Translations under genes and position numbers: made by a program
Assembly (NCBI RefSeq): GCF_016889705.1
Contig: NZ_CP069526.1
Location: 9,700,001 to 9,764,000 of the forward strand
Origin: Amycolatopsis sp. FDAARGOS 1241
Lineage (GTDB): Bacteria > Actinomycetota > Actinomycetes > Mycobacteriales > Pseudonocardiaceae
Direction: 5' to 3'
DNA: 64,000 nt
In this document: in pieces, positions 16,915-25,483 of the stretch
Layout of the letters: every line of letters begins with the position of its first letter
Numbering within the stretch: position 1 is the stretch's first letter
The notes under the pieces: generated by a model
Told to the model about the DNA's origin: nothing
Databases searched by the model: none
The model's input: only the letters and a program-made list of their open reading frames with translations

Positions 16915-17571
16915 GTGAAGAGGCTTCTCGTGAGCCGGCTCTCGGTGGCCGCGGTGGCGGCCTCCGGCGCGTTCCTGCTGGCCGCGTGCTCCGGCGGTTC
17001 GCCCGCCCCCGGATCGGTGACCGGCGGTGGCGCCGTGGCCGCGGGGGCCGAGGTCCCGGCGACGGCCACGTCGAGCAGTGCCCCCGCCACGACCGCGGCG
17101 GCTCCGACGACCACGTCGTCGCCGGCCACCTCGACGTCGACGCCCAAGCCGACGAGCACGAAGCCGACGACCACCAGCAAGCCCAAGGCGAAGACCACGT
17201 CGGCCACCGTGCCGTGCGCGAAGGCCGTCGCCGCGTCCGGCACCGCCGCCTGCGTGGACATCTCCGCGCACAAGGCGTGGCTGCTGCGGGACGGCAAGGT
17301 GATCTACGGCCCCGTCTCGATGCTGCCGGGGCGCAAGGGCAACCCGACGCCGACGGGCACCTTCAGCGTCACCAGCAAGGAGAAGATGCACTACAGCCAC
17401 GAGTTCGACAACGCCGAGATGCCGAACTCCGTCTTCTTCTACCCAGGTGACGCCTTCCACACCGGCAGCCTGAAGACGTACTCGCACGGCTGCGTGCACC
17501 TGTCGGCGACGTCGTCGCTGAAGTTCTTCAACACCCTCCACGTCGGCGACGTCGTGCAGGTCGTGCCCTGA
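16915..17571 (+). CDS. L,D-transpeptidase (YkuD domain) lipoprotein
   Basis: GTG 16915 opens a lipoprotein signal (MKRLLVSRLSVAAVAASGAF, then LLAAC), so the protein should be anchored by lipid on the outer face of the membrane. A Thr/Ser/Pro-rich spacer of about 65 residues spans toward the cell wall. The C-terminal YkuD domain carries HTGSLKTYSHGCVHL, holding the catalytic His and Cys, plus the substrate loop GRKGNPTPTGTF. It should make 3-3 cross-links in peptidoglycan or attach proteins to it. Length is 218 residues, with one catalytic domain. A strong terminator follows. Confidence 0.9.
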   Translation: MKRLLVSRLSVAAVAASGAFLLAACSGGSPAPGSVTGGGAVAAGAEVPATATSSSAPATTAAAPTTTSSPATSTSTPKPTSTKPTTTSKPKAKTTSATVPCAKAVAASGTAACVDISAHKAWLLRDGKVIYGPVSMLPGRKGNPTPTGTFSVTSKEKMHYSHEFDNAEMPNSVFFYPGDAFHTGSLKTYSHGCVHLSATSSLKFFNTLHVGDVVQVVP

Positions 17572-17586
17572 CGCGAGGGTGATCGC

Positions 17587-17622
17587 GAAGCGGGGGTGCC
17601 GGAGAACCGGTGCCCCCGCTTC
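17587..17622 (+). terminator. Rho-independent terminator of the L,D-transpeptidase gene
   Basis: A 16-bp stem with two central wobble pairs (17587-17602 with 17607-17622) and an AGAA loop, followed by CCTTTTC. It begins 15 bp after the stop codon. Confidence 0.8.
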
Positions 17623-17750
17623 CTTTTCGCGCCCGCGCTGGTGACTGCCGCTTGATCACGGTTTGGGCCGAACTTCTCCCACAGCACCCGGATGAGGTAA
17701 CGGCGCCGCTTTTCCGCGCGATATCCGGTCGCTCACGAGAGGGGGCCTTG

Positions 17751-20732
17751 ATGGCCTGGAAGAAGTTCCGTTCACTGGTCACGGCCGCGATCTTGGCCGT
17801 GGCGCTGGCCCCCGTCTCCGCGGTTCCCGCGGTGGCCGACGACGCGGCGCCGGTGTTGCCCGCCGGGTTCGTGCTGCGCGAAACGCCCACCGGGCTCGCG
17901 CCGTACGACTTCACCGACTTCGCCTGGCTCCCCGACGACAGCGTGCTCGCGCTGGGCAAGAGCGGTGTCGTCAACTGGGTGCCGGCCGACGGGTCGGGCG
18001 CGCCGGTGAAGATCGCGACCTTCGCGGTCGAGACGCAGGGTGACATGGGGCTCACGAGCATCGCTCTCGCAGCGGACTACGCGACGTCGCACCAGGTCTA
18101 CCTCAACCGGTCCGTGAGCACGGGCGACGGCAAGTACGTGCTGCGCGCCGCCCGCTTCACCGTGACCTTCGACGGCGCTGGCCACCCCGACGGCCTCACC
18201 GGCGAGAAGGTGCTGTTCGACCTGCCGGGCAGCGCGTACTACATCCACGGCCTCGACACGGTGATCCCCGCGCCCGACGGCACGCTGTGGTACTCCGTCG
18301 GCGACAACGGCGACGCGGGCAAGACCAACGAGGTCGCCTTCGCGGCGCAGGACCTCGACTCGCCGCACGGCAAGATCCTGCACATCACGCAGGAGGGCAA
18401 GGGCGTGGCGAGCAACCCGTACTACGACGCCTCGGCGCCGGATTCGACGCGAAGCAAGGTGTTCGCGAGCGGCTTCCGCAACCCGTTCCGCTTTTCGCTC
18501 GACCCGAAGAGCGGCCTGCCTGTGGTCGGCGACGTCGGCTGGTACCTCTGGGAAGAGGTCGACGTCGTGCAGCCCGGCGCGAACCTGGCGTGGCCGTGTT
18601 TCGAGGGCAACCACCCGACGCCCGGTTACTCGGCCGACGCGCGTTGCGCCACCGTCGTGAACACGCCGCCGCTGTGGGAGCACGAGCACGGCACGGGACC
18701 GGCGAACGGCAACAGCATCACCGGCGGGGTTGTCTACAGTGGAACGTCGTACCCGGCGGCCTACCAGGGCGCGTACTTCTTCGGTGACTACGCGGGTGAG
18801 AAGCTGTGGACGCTCGAGTACGACGCGCAGGGCAAGCTCACGCAGCCGCCGGTGAACCCGCCGCCGTTCTCGAACATCGGTGGAGTCACCCGGATCTCGG
18901 CGGCGCCGAACGGGGACATCGTCTTCGCCGACCTCAACGGCAGCCGCCTGCGCCGCCTGAGCTATTCCACCAGCAACTCCGCTCCGGTCGCGAAGGCGAC
19001 GTCGTCGACGAACCCCGAGACGCGCACGGTTTCCTTCGACGGCGGCGACTCCTACGACTTCGACGGCGACGCCCTCACCTACACGTGGGACTTCGGCGAC
19101 GGCACCACGGCGACCGGTGCGACCGCCGCCCACCAGTACGGTACCGGTGAGTCGTTCACCGCAACCCTGACCGTGCAGGACCCGTTGGGCGCCAAGGGAA
19201 CCACGACCATCGCGGTCGCGCCCGGCAACCATACGCCGGAGCTGACGCTGTCCACTCCGGACACGACGTTCGCCGTCGGCGAGCCGGTGTCGCTCACGGC
19301 CACGGCGACCGACGCCGAGGACGGCACGCTGCCCGTCACGTGGACCTCGCTCATCCGGCATTGCCCGGACCTCGGCACGTGCCACGTGCACCCGGACGAC
19401 GGCGCGACCGGCCCCTCGATCTCCGTGCCGTTCACCGACCACACCGACTCGCGAATGGAGTTCACCGCGACGGTCACCGACAGCGCGGGCGTGCAAGCGA
19501 GCAAGACGTACGTCGCGTTGCCGCGCCGGCACCGGCTCACGCTCGTGAGCACGCAGCCGGCCGCGCTGAGCATCCCGAGCGAGGGCGGCGTCAGCAGCGC
19601 GCTGGTCACCGAGGGCGCGACGTTCGACGTCACCGCGGCACCGGTGGGCAGCGACGGCGCGTCGAAGTTCACCGGCTGGCAGGACGGGCCGGCCGCTTCG
19701 TCGCGGTCGATCACCGTGCCGGCGGACGACCTGACGCTGACCGCGAACTACGCGAGCGCCATCGACCAGCGCTACGCCGCGGAACCCGCGCTGCGGACGC
19801 TGGTGGGCGCGTCGACCGGGCCCGAGGTCGTCGACGGCCCGGTGCACTACCGCGGCTACGCCGACGGCCGGCTGTACTGGTCGGCGGCGACCGGCGTGCA
19901 CGAGATCGGCGGGCAGATCCTGGCCGAGTACCTGGCGATCGGCGGCCACGCGGCCTACGGGCCGCCGGTGACCGACGAGACGCGCACCCCCGACGGCGTC
20001 GGCCGGTTCAACCACCTGCAGGGCACGCCCGGCACGATGGCGGCGTCGATCTACTGGACGCCGGCCACGGGCGCGCACGAGATCCAGGGCCTGATCCGGG
20101 CGAAGTGGGCGGCGCTGGGGTGGGAGCGCGCGATCGGCTACCCGACCACGGACGAAACCGGCACCCCCGACGGGACGGGGCGCTACAACCACTTCACCGG
20201 CGGCGCTTCGATCTACTACACCGTGGCCACGGGCGCGCACGAAATCGGCGGCGCCATCCGGCAGAAGTGGGCGGCGTACGGCTGGGAACGCGGCCTCGGG
20301 TACCCGGCCACGGACGAGACGAGCACGCCCGACGGCGTCGGCCGCTACAACCACTTCACCGGCGGCAGCTCGATCTACTGGACGCCGGGCACGGGTGCGC
20401 ACGAGATCGGCGGCGCGATCAAGCAGAAGTGGGCGGCGTACGGCTGGGAACGCGGGTTCGGCTACCCGACCACCGACGAGTCCGTGACGCCGAACGGGAT
20501 CGGGCGCTACAACCACTTCACCGGCGGCGCCTCGATCTACTGGAGCGCTGCGACGGGCGCGCACGACGTGAAGGGCGAGATCCGCAAGCGCTGGGCCGCG
20601 CTGGGGTGGGAGAAGTCCTACCTGGGGCTGCCGACGTCGGACGAGTACCGGTACGGCAGTGGTTACCGCAGCGACTTCCAGGGCGGGTACATCATCTGGA
20701 CGCCGGCCGGCGCGGTCGACCGGCGGTGGTGA
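17751..20732 (+). CDS. Secreted soluble glucose/sorbosone dehydrogenase with PKD domain and five LGFP repeats
   Basis: ATG 17751 follows GAGAGGGGG and opens a signal peptide (AAILAVALAPVSAVPAVADD). Residues 40-400 form a six-bladed PQQ-type sugar dehydrogenase: IHGLDTVIPAPDGTLWYSVG, DLDSPHGKILHI, ASGFRNPFRFSLD, GWYLWEEVDVVQPGANLAWP. A PKD domain follows (FDGDALTYTWDFGDGTT), then two beta-rich domains, and five LGFP repeats (about 710-985) of the type that bind the cell wall in Actinobacteria. Length is 993 residues. It probably oxidises an aldose at the cell surface; whether PQQ is the cofactor cannot be told from sequence alone. Confidence 0.9.
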   Translation: MAWKKFRSLVTAAILAVALAPVSAVPAVADDAAPVLPAGFVLRETPTGLAPYDFTDFAWLPDDSVLALGKSGVVNWVPADGSGAPVKIATFAVETQGDMGLTSIALAADYATSHQVYLNRSVSTGDGKYVLRAARFTVTFDGAGHPDGLTGEKVLFDLPGSAYYIHGLDTVIPAPDGTLWYSVGDNGDAGKTNEVAFAAQDLDSPHGKILHITQEGKGVASNPYYDASAPDSTRSKVFASGFRNPFRFSLDPKSGLPVVGDVGWYLWEEVDVVQPGANLAWPCFEGNHPTPGYSADARCATVVNTPPLWEHEHGTGPANGNSITGGVVYSGTSYPAAYQGAYFFGDYAGEKLWTLEYDAQGKLTQPPVNPPPFSNIGGVTRISAAPNGDIVFADLNGSRLRRLSYSTSNSAPVAKATSSTNPETRTVSFDGGDSYDFDGDALTYTWDFGDGTTATGATAAHQYGTGESFTATLTVQDPLGAKGTTTIAVAPGNHTPELTLSTPDTTFAVGEPVSLTATATDAEDGTLPVTWTSLIRHCPDLGTCHVHPDDGATGPSISVPFTDHTDSRMEFTATVTDSAGVQASKTYVALPRRHRLTLVSTQPAALSIPSEGGVSSALVTEGATFDVTAAPVGSDGASKFTGWQDGPAASSRSITVPADDLTLTANYASAIDQRYAAEPALRTLVGASTGPEVVDGPVHYRGYADGRLYWSAATGVHEIGGQILAEYLAIGGHAAYGPPVTDETRTPDGVGRFNHLQGTPGTMAASIYWTPATGAHEIQGLIRAKWAALGWERAIGYPTTDETGTPDGTGRYNHFTGGASIYYTVATGAHEIGGAIRQKWAAYGWERGLGYPATDETSTPDGVGRYNHFTGGSSIYWTPGTGAHEIGGAIKQKWAAYGWERGFGYPTTDESVTPNGIGRYNHFTGGASIYWSAATGAHDVKGEIRKRWAALGWEKSYLGLPTSDEYRYGSGYRSDFQGGYIIWTPAGAVDRRW
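19875..20715 (+). repeat. Tandem LGFP-coding repeats
   Basis: The phrase encoding ATGAHEI recurs near 19887, 20065, 20227, 20389 and 20551, giving 162-bp steps after a first step of 178 bp. The third and fourth units are very similar at the DNA level (AIRQKWAAYGWERGLGYP against AIKQKWAAYGWERGFGYP), which indicates recent duplication. Confidence 0.85.
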
Positions 20733-20738
20733 CGTGAG

Positions 20739-20776
20739 CCGAGGGAGCGGGGCGCGGGGGTACCCCGCTCCCTCGG
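20739..20776 (+). terminator. Terminator of the dehydrogenase gene
   Basis: A perfect 14-bp stem (20739-20752 with 20763-20776) with a 10-nt loop begins 6 bp after the stop codon. Confidence 0.75.
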
Positions 20777-20900
20777 TGTCCACTGTGGCCGAATTGGGCC
20801 TTCCCGCGTAATGAGAACTGCCCCGATGATCATGAACTCGGGAACTTTCGTACAGCAGCTGGTGCGGTAGCTTCGCGGAAGATCAAGAGAGGGGTCTTCC

Positions 20901-21332
20901 GTGCGCAAGCTCGCTCTGGCCGCAGTCGCCGGTGCCGCCACGCTCACCACGTTGCTCACCCCCGCCGTCGCGTCGGGCACGCCCGCGCGCGGAGTCAGCG
21001 CGACCGTGCTGGCCCAGTGGACGGCCGGCGGCACCGACTACGTGCTCCGCGAGATCACCATCGCCGCCGGTGGGTCCACCGGCTGGCACTTCCACGAGGG
21101 CACGCTCCACGGCTGGGTCCGCTCCGGCACGCTGACGCACTACCGGTCCGACTGCTCTGTCGACGGCGTCTACCACCGCGGTGACAGCATCACCGAACCA
21201 CCCGGCGACGACCACGTCCACGTCGGCCGCAACGAAGGCACGACACCGATGATCCTCGACGTGCTCTACGTGCTGCCCCACGGCGCGCCGCTGGCGGACG
21301 ACGCGCCGAACCCGGGCTGCAGCTTCGACTGA
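20901..21332 (+). CDS. Secreted cupin-domain protein
   Basis: GTG 20901, behind AGAGAGGGG, opens a signal peptide (MRKLALAAVAGAATLTTLLT, then PAVASGTPARG). The 143-residue product holds one cupin barrel. The first motif is GSTGWHFHEGTLHGWVRSGT, with His, His and Glu arranged to bind a metal; the second motif is DSITEPPGDDHVHVGRNEG. Two cysteines (SDCSV and GCSFD) may form a disulfide. The reaction is unknown; single-cupin secreted proteins of this type include sugar-binding and dioxygenase-like members. It stands alone. Confidence 0.85.
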   Translation: MRKLALAAVAGAATLTTLLTPAVASGTPARGVSATVLAQWTAGGTDYVLREITIAAGGSTGWHFHEGTLHGWVRSGTLTHYRSDCSVDGVYHRGDSITEPPGDDHVHVGRNEGTTPMILDVLYVLPHGAPLADDAPNPGCSFD

Positions 21333-21353
21333 CCGAGCCGGCGTGTGTCCGCG

Positions 21354-21560
21354 GACGGGCGACGCCGATGCCCCGCCGTCCGCGCGGCTCCCCCTCGACC
21401 CGGTTGCATCCCGCGCCACCGCCGATCAGCCGGGTGGGGACGCGGGGCGTCGTGCCGCTGCTCGGCCGTCCGTCAGAGCAGGTCGCCCGGGTGCGTGTCC
21501 GGCGCCGCGAGCGGCAGGCCGGCGCGACGTGTTCGGTCAGCCCGCCGCTCGGCCGGGCCG
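21354..21560 (-). repeat. Degenerate copy of the 3' end and flank of the neighbouring dehydrogenase gene
   Basis: The 578-bp gap 21333-21910 contains two related blocks. GACGGGCGACGCCGATG plus similar flank occurs at 21354 and again at 21775. A segment beginning TCAGAGCAGGTCG at about 21474 matches the last codons of the dehydrogenase at 21910, including the GAGCGGCAGGCC that follows and part of the next 40 bases. The left block therefore looks like a decayed copy, offset by about 420-436 bp, of the gene's 3' end with its downstream DNA. No intact gene lies in the gap. Confidence 0.65.
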
Positions 21561-21910
21561 GGTCATAGCCCGAAGTGCCCAACGGCGCCGACGGAAGCGT
21601 TTTCGAGCGGCGCAGTGCTGGTGGCTGGGCTCGGAACGGCGCGCCAATCTGCGTGGGATCGCAACGCGTGTGCCACTGTGCGCGTTGGGGGCGGCAGCTT
21701 CCGACGCCCGTGAGATCACCGCGCGGCGTGCCTTCCTGCGGGCGCCCAGCTCGCGGGGCGACGCCGCAGGCTGGACGGGCGACGCCGATGCGCCGCCGTC
21801 CGAGCGGCGCCCGTCCGGCTCGCCCCCGACTCGGCTGTGTCCGGCGCCGCCGGCGGTCGGCCGAGCGCGACGCCGCTGCTCGGCTGAGCCGGCCGCCCGC
21901 CGGCTGCCGG

Positions 21911-23431
21911 TCAGAGCAGGTCGGCGGGGCACGTGCCCGGTGCCGTGAGCGGCAGGCCGAGCGTCACGCGCTCCGTCAGCCAGCTGCTCGGCCGGTACCG
22001 CGGATCGCCCGTGGTGGCGGCGAGGCCGGTGAGGACGCGGAGGATCTTCTCGGGCCCGACGAAGTCGCCCCACTCCAGGGGGCCGCGGGGGTAGCCGAGC
22101 CCGAGCCGGACGGCCGTGTCGATGTCGGCGGGGCCGGCGAGGCCCTGGGCGGCGATGGAGCAGGCCGTGTTGACAATGGAGGCCAGGAGGCGCTGCGCGA
22201 TGGGCGCGGGGCCGTCTTTGACGATCGTCACCGGGCGGCCCGTGGCGGCCAGCGCGCCCCACGCGGCGCGGCCCGCGGCGGGGTCCAGTCCAGGGTGGAC
22301 GGACAGCGTCAGCCGTCCTTCGTAGCCGCCGAGGGCGTCGACGCCGGCCACACGGGCGGCGGGCAGGCCCTGGCGCGCCGCAACCTCCACTGTGGACTCC
22401 CCCCGGAGTGACACCAGGAGCAGCGCGTCCGGGTACGCGTCGGGGACAATCTGGACGCGGGCGGCCGTCAGGAGGCGGGCGAGGCGTTCGTCGGCGGTGT
22501 ACACGGGGGTGTCGGGCACGGGCGGCGCAGCGGGTTCCGGCGCGACCTCCTGCTTGCCGTCGACGTAGCGGTAGAAGCCTTCGCCGTTCTTTCGGCCGAA
22601 CAGCCCGGCCGCCACGCGCGGGCGCGTGAGCCACGACGGACGCAGCCGCGGCTCGGAGTGGAAGCCGCTCCAGATGCTTTCCAGCACGGCGTGCGACACA
22701 TCCAGTCCGGTGAGGTCCAGCAGCTCGAACGGCCCGAGCTTGAGCCCCAGCACGTCGCGCGCGATGCGGTCGACGTCGGCCGGCTCGGCGAGCGATTCGG
22801 ACAGGATCTGCAGCGCCTCGGTGTTCAGGCCGCGCCCGGCGTGGTTGACGAGGAAGCCCGGGGCGTCCTTGGCCAGCACCGGCACGTGCCCCCACCGCCG
22901 CACCAGCGCGGCGGCCTCGTCGGGCAGCCACGCGGCCGTGCGGGCACCCGGCACCACCTCGACCAGGCGCATCAGCGGCACGGGGTTGAAGAAGTGCAGC
23001 CCGATCACGCGTGTCGGGTCGCTCAGGCCCGCGGCGATCTCCGTGACCGACAGCGAGCTCGTGTTCGTCGCGAACACCGTGCCCGGCCGGCAGTGCTGCT
23101 CCAGCTTGCCGAACAGCACACGCTTGGCCTCGAGGTCCTCGCGCACGGCCTCGACCACCAGGTCGACGTCGTCCGCCGGCGCGATCGGTGAGTCGACCAT
23201 CACGAGCCGCTCCTTGGCGGCGCGGCCGGCGTCGCCGGTGAGCTTGCCCTTGGTCACGAGCTTGTCGAGCATGCCGTGGACGTGTTCGAGCGCAGAGCGC
23301 ACGGCCTCGGCGTCGAGGTCCGCCAGCTCCACCGTGACACCCCCGGTCGCCGCCAGCTGCGCGATCCCGCGCCCCATCACGCCGGTCCCGACCACCCGGA
23401 TCCTGCTGACCCGCTCGGCCCATCCCGCCAC
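21911..23431 (-). CDS. 3-hydroxyacyl-CoA dehydrogenase (FadB/PaaH type, double C-terminal domain)
   Basis: GTG 23431 is preceded by GGAAGGTGG and starts just before the NAD-binding Rossmann motif (VVGTGVMGRGIAQLAATGGV). The catalytic part is recognisable: NTSSLSVTEIA, GLHFFNPVPLMRLVEVVPG with the catalytic His, and GFLVNHAGRGLNTEAL. Two C-terminal dehydrogenase domains follow: a full one ending GRKNGEGFYRY, and a second one (APIAQRLLASIVNTACSIAA, GLGYPRGPLEWGDFVG). The 506-residue length fits the PaaH/PaaC group. It should oxidise 3-hydroxyacyl-CoA during fatty acid or phenylacetate breakdown. The TetR regulator upstream is in the same orientation and may be co-transcribed. Confidence 0.92.
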   Translation of the reverse strand: MAGWAERVSRIRVVGTGVMGRGIAQLAATGGVTVELADLDAEAVRSALEHVHGMLDKLVTKGKLTGDAGRAAKERLVMVDSPIAPADDVDLVVEAVREDLEAKRVLFGKLEQHCRPGTVFATNTSSLSVTEIAAGLSDPTRVIGLHFFNPVPLMRLVEVVPGARTAAWLPDEAAALVRRWGHVPVLAKDAPGFLVNHAGRGLNTEALQILSESLAEPADVDRIARDVLGLKLGPFELLDLTGLDVSHAVLESIWSGFHSEPRLRPSWLTRPRVAAGLFGRKNGEGFYRYVDGKQEVAPEPAAPPVPDTPVYTADERLARLLTAARVQIVPDAYPDALLLVSLRGESTVEVAARQGLPAARVAGVDALGGYEGRLTLSVHPGLDPAAGRAAWGALAATGRPVTIVKDGPAPIAQRLLASIVNTACSIAAQGLAGPADIDTAVRLGLGYPRGPLEWGDFVGPEKILRVLTGLAATTGDPRYRPSSWLTERVTLGLPLTAPGTCPADLL

Positions 23432-23481
23432 GTCGAACCACCTTCCCCGCGAAGTCGTCACCGGCGAACGTACCGTCTCAC

Positions 23482-23506
23482 CGTCCGGACCGGCCCTGTC
23501 CGGACG
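23482..23506 (-). terminator. Hairpin between tetR and the dehydrogenase gene
   Basis: A 9-bp perfect stem (23482-23490 with 23498-23506) with a 7-nt loop sits 6 bp past the tetR stop codon, so it may reduce read-through into the dehydrogenase gene. Confidence 0.5.
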
Positions 23507-23512
23507 ACTGGT

Positions 23513-24190
23513 TCACAGCCCCACGAAGTCGGCCATCTGCCCGGTCAGGTGCTCGAAGTACGCGTCGGTGGGGTCGACGCTGCCCACGTACTGCCCGAAC
23601 AGCTCGAAGCTGATCGCACCGAACAGCTGCGTCCACGCGCCGATCAGGCGCGTCACGATCTCCGGAGGTGTGGTGGCGCCCAGCGCCACCGCGAGTTCTT
23701 CGGCCTGCGTGCGAAGCTCGGCCGACATCGGCGCGGTCACCGCCGGCTGGTGGGGATCGGCTTCGAGCAGCACCTTCACCAGCGCCTGCGCGACGCGCGC
23801 GGCCGGCACGACGGTGTCCCGCGGCGCTTCGTAGCCGGGGATCGGCGAGCCGTAGATCAGCGCGTACTCGTGCGGGTGCGCCTTCGCCCACGCGCGGGTC
23901 GCGTGCCAGACCTCGCTCCAGCGCACGCGCGGGTCGCCGTTGCCCGGGTCGGCCTTTTCGGCGGCTTCGCCGACGGCGTCGTACGCGTCGATGACGAGCT
24001 CGGTGAGCAGGCGGTCGCGGCTGGGGAAGTAGCGGTAGAGCGCCGAGGACACCATGCCCAGCTCACGGGCCACCGCGCGCAGGGAGAGCCCGTGCGCGCC
24101 GACCTCGGCCAGCTGGCGGCGGGCTTCGTCCTTGATCTCCTGGGTCAGCTCGGCCCGGGCTCGTTCGCGGGCGGTCCTCGTGGCGGTCAT
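23513..24190 (-). CDS. TetR-family transcriptional regulator
   Basis: This 225-residue regulator has a TetR HTH at its N-terminus (LSLRAVARELGMVSSALYRY, FPSRDRLLTELV) and a WHG-type C-terminal ligand domain (WAKAHPHEYALIYGSPIPGY, LIGAWTQLFGAISFELFG). ATG 24190 is the natural start (MTATRTARERARAELTQEI). It is divergent from the deazaflavin-type reductase gene, and the 125-bp gap between them holds two palindromic operator candidates, so it probably represses both its own gene and that reductase. The ligand is unknown. Confidence 0.9.
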   Translation of the reverse strand: MTATRTARERARAELTQEIKDEARRQLAEVGAHGLSLRAVARELGMVSSALYRYFPSRDRLLTELVIDAYDAVGEAAEKADPGNGDPRVRWSEVWHATRAWAKAHPHEYALIYGSPIPGYEAPRDTVVPAARVAQALVKVLLEADPHQPAVTAPMSAELRTQAEELAVALGATTPPEIVTRLIGAWTQLFGAISFELFGQYVGSVDPTDAYFEHLTGQMADFVGL

Positions 24191-24230
24191 GGGGTCATTG
24201 TGCCACTTCTGAGAACGCTGCACAAAATGG

Positions 24231-24243
24231 AGAGCACCGCTCT
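24231..24243. promoter_or_regulatory. Palindromic operator 1 (TetR site)
   Basis: AGAGCACCGCTCT is a perfect inverted repeat (AGAGC/GCTCT, 3-bp centre). A -35-like TTGACT (24244-24249) for the rightward gene begins at its edge. Confidence 0.65.
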
Positions 24244-24281
24244 TGACTCTGCGGGCAAAGAGGTGTTCACTGATCTCAACA

Positions 24282-24296
24282 GAGAGCATCGCTCTC
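24282..24296. promoter_or_regulatory. Palindromic operator 2 (TetR site)
   Basis: GAGAGCATCGCTCTC is a perfect inverted repeat with the same core as operator 1 (AGAGCAYCGCTCT), 51 bp away and 20 bp before ATG 24316. The two copies bracket the promoter region, which fits repression by the divergent TetR protein. Confidence 0.7.
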
Positions 24297-24315
24297 GGAG
24301 CCTGGGAGGCAGCCG

Positions 24316-24768
24316 ATGAACACCGAACAGCCCCGCTACATCAAGCCCGCCAAGGCCACCAACGCGTTCAACAACCTGGTTCAGCGGCTCACGAAGCTGG
24401 GCGTCAGCGTGCTGGGCAGCCGCGTGCTGCGGGTCCGCGGCCGCAAGACCGGCGAGATCCGCGAGGTGCCGGTGAACCTGCTGCCGTTCCAAGGCCGGCA
24501 GTACCTGGTCGCGCCGCGCGGGGAGACGCAGTGGGTGCGCAACCTGCGCGCCGCCGGCCAGGGTGAGCTGCGCGTCGGCAAGCGCGTGGCGGGCTTCACC
24601 TACCGCGAGCTGACCGACGACGAGAAGCCGGCGCTGCTGCGCGCGTACCTCAAGCGCTGGAAGTTCGAGGTGGGGGTGTTCTTCGACGGGGTGGACGCGA
24701 AGGCGCCGGAGGCGAAGCTGCGCGAGATCGCGCCGGGCTACCCCGTCTTCGAGGTCTTGGCGGCCTGA
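24316..24768 (+). CDS. Nitroreductase/quinone reductase family (Ddn-type, probable F420-dependent)
   Basis: This 150-residue protein matches the deazaflavin-dependent Ddn/DUF385 family: VLRVRGRKTGEIREVPVNLL, GRQYLVAPRGETQWVRNLRA and GQGELRVGKRV are the family hallmarks that build the cofactor-binding split barrel. Such enzymes use reduced F420 to reduce quinones or nitroaromatic compounds and protect against oxidative stress. Translation starts at ATG 24316 with GGGAGGC upstream. Its promoter is flanked by two copies of the TetR operator, so it is probably induced by the small molecule that the divergent regulator senses. Confidence 0.88.
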   Translation: MNTEQPRYIKPAKATNAFNNLVQRLTKLGVSVLGSRVLRVRGRKTGEIREVPVNLLPFQGRQYLVAPRGETQWVRNLRAAGQGELRVGKRVAGFTYRELTDDEKPALLRAYLKRWKFEVGVFFDGVDAKAPEAKLREIAPGYPVFEVLAA

Positions 24769-24769
24769 G

Positions 24770-24979
24770 TCACTTCCGCCGGGGCGTGCGCCGGGCCGTG
24801 CGCCGGGTCGTCGCCGCCACGAGCACGACGCCGACGAGGAACGCGACCAGCCCGATCAGGAACCACAGCTTCTGGCCCGTCATGAAACTGCCGGTGATCA
24901 CCCCGGCGCCCTGCAGCACCCAGACGGCGCCGACCAGCACGAGCACCGCCCCGACGGCGAGCGTGATCCAGCGTTTCAC
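24770..24979 (-). CDS. Small two-helix membrane protein
   Basis: This 69-residue protein starts at GTG 24979 with GGAGG seven bases upstream; the start overlaps the stop of the truncated LuxR gene as GTGA. Two membrane helices (ITLAVGAVLVLVGAVWVLQG and LWFLIGLVAFLVGVVLVAAT) frame a short loop, and the tail is basic (TTRRTARRTPRRK). The pattern is common in actinobacterial two-component or LuxR operons. Function is unknown. Confidence 0.75.
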   Translation of the reverse strand: MKRWITLAVGAVLVLVGAVWVLQGAGVITGSFMTGQKLWFLIGLVAFLVGVVLVAATTRRTARRTPRRK

Positions 24980-25354
24980 CGGCGTTCCTCCTCGGCTGCC
25001 ACCAGTCCGTTGCGATAGGCGTAGGCGACGGCGTGCACGCAGTCGGGCAGGCCGACCTTCGCCAGCACGCGCGAAACGTGCGTCTTCACTGTCTCCTCGC
25101 CGACGTGAAAGTGGCGTGCGATCTCGGCGTTGCTGCGCGCGTCGGCGATCAGCAGCACCTCGCGTTCGCGGGAGGTGAGCCGGGCCAGCTCCGGGGGCTC
25201 GGCGGCGCGGGGTTCGAGGCTCGTCGCGAAGCTGGCGACCAGCCGGCGGGTGACCGACGGGTCGATCAGCGCGTCGCCCCTCGCCGCGACGCGCATCGCG
25301 GCCACGAGCTCCTCGGGCGCGAGGCTCTTGAGCAGGAAGCCGCTGGCTTTGTGG
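24976..25354 (-). pseudogene. LuxR/NarL-type response regulator, N-terminally truncated
   Basis: The readable part begins at ASGFLLKSLAPEELVAAMRV, the last helix of a receiver domain, continues through GDALIDPSVTRRLVASFA and an intact LuxR HTH (LTSREREVLLIADARSNAEI, VGEETVKTHVSRVLAKVGLP), and ends at 24976. The first hundred or so receiver residues, including the phosphorylated Asp, are missing. Upstream the frame stays open but reads through repetitive DNA with no receiver homology. The breakpoint, near 25354, coincides with the edge of the repeat-rich stretch to 25850, so a deletion or insertion replaced the 5' half. No paired histidine kinase is adjacent. Confidence 0.8.
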
Positions 25355-25483
25355 TGCCGGGGTTGCCTGTGAGCGGGCCGTTCGCGCGCGGCTGGTGACG
25401 CGGCTGGACCGGTGGCGCCGGTCTTAGCGGCGCGGGAGGGTTGCTGGCGCGTGGTTGGCAGCGCGAATCGACCGGGGCGCCGC

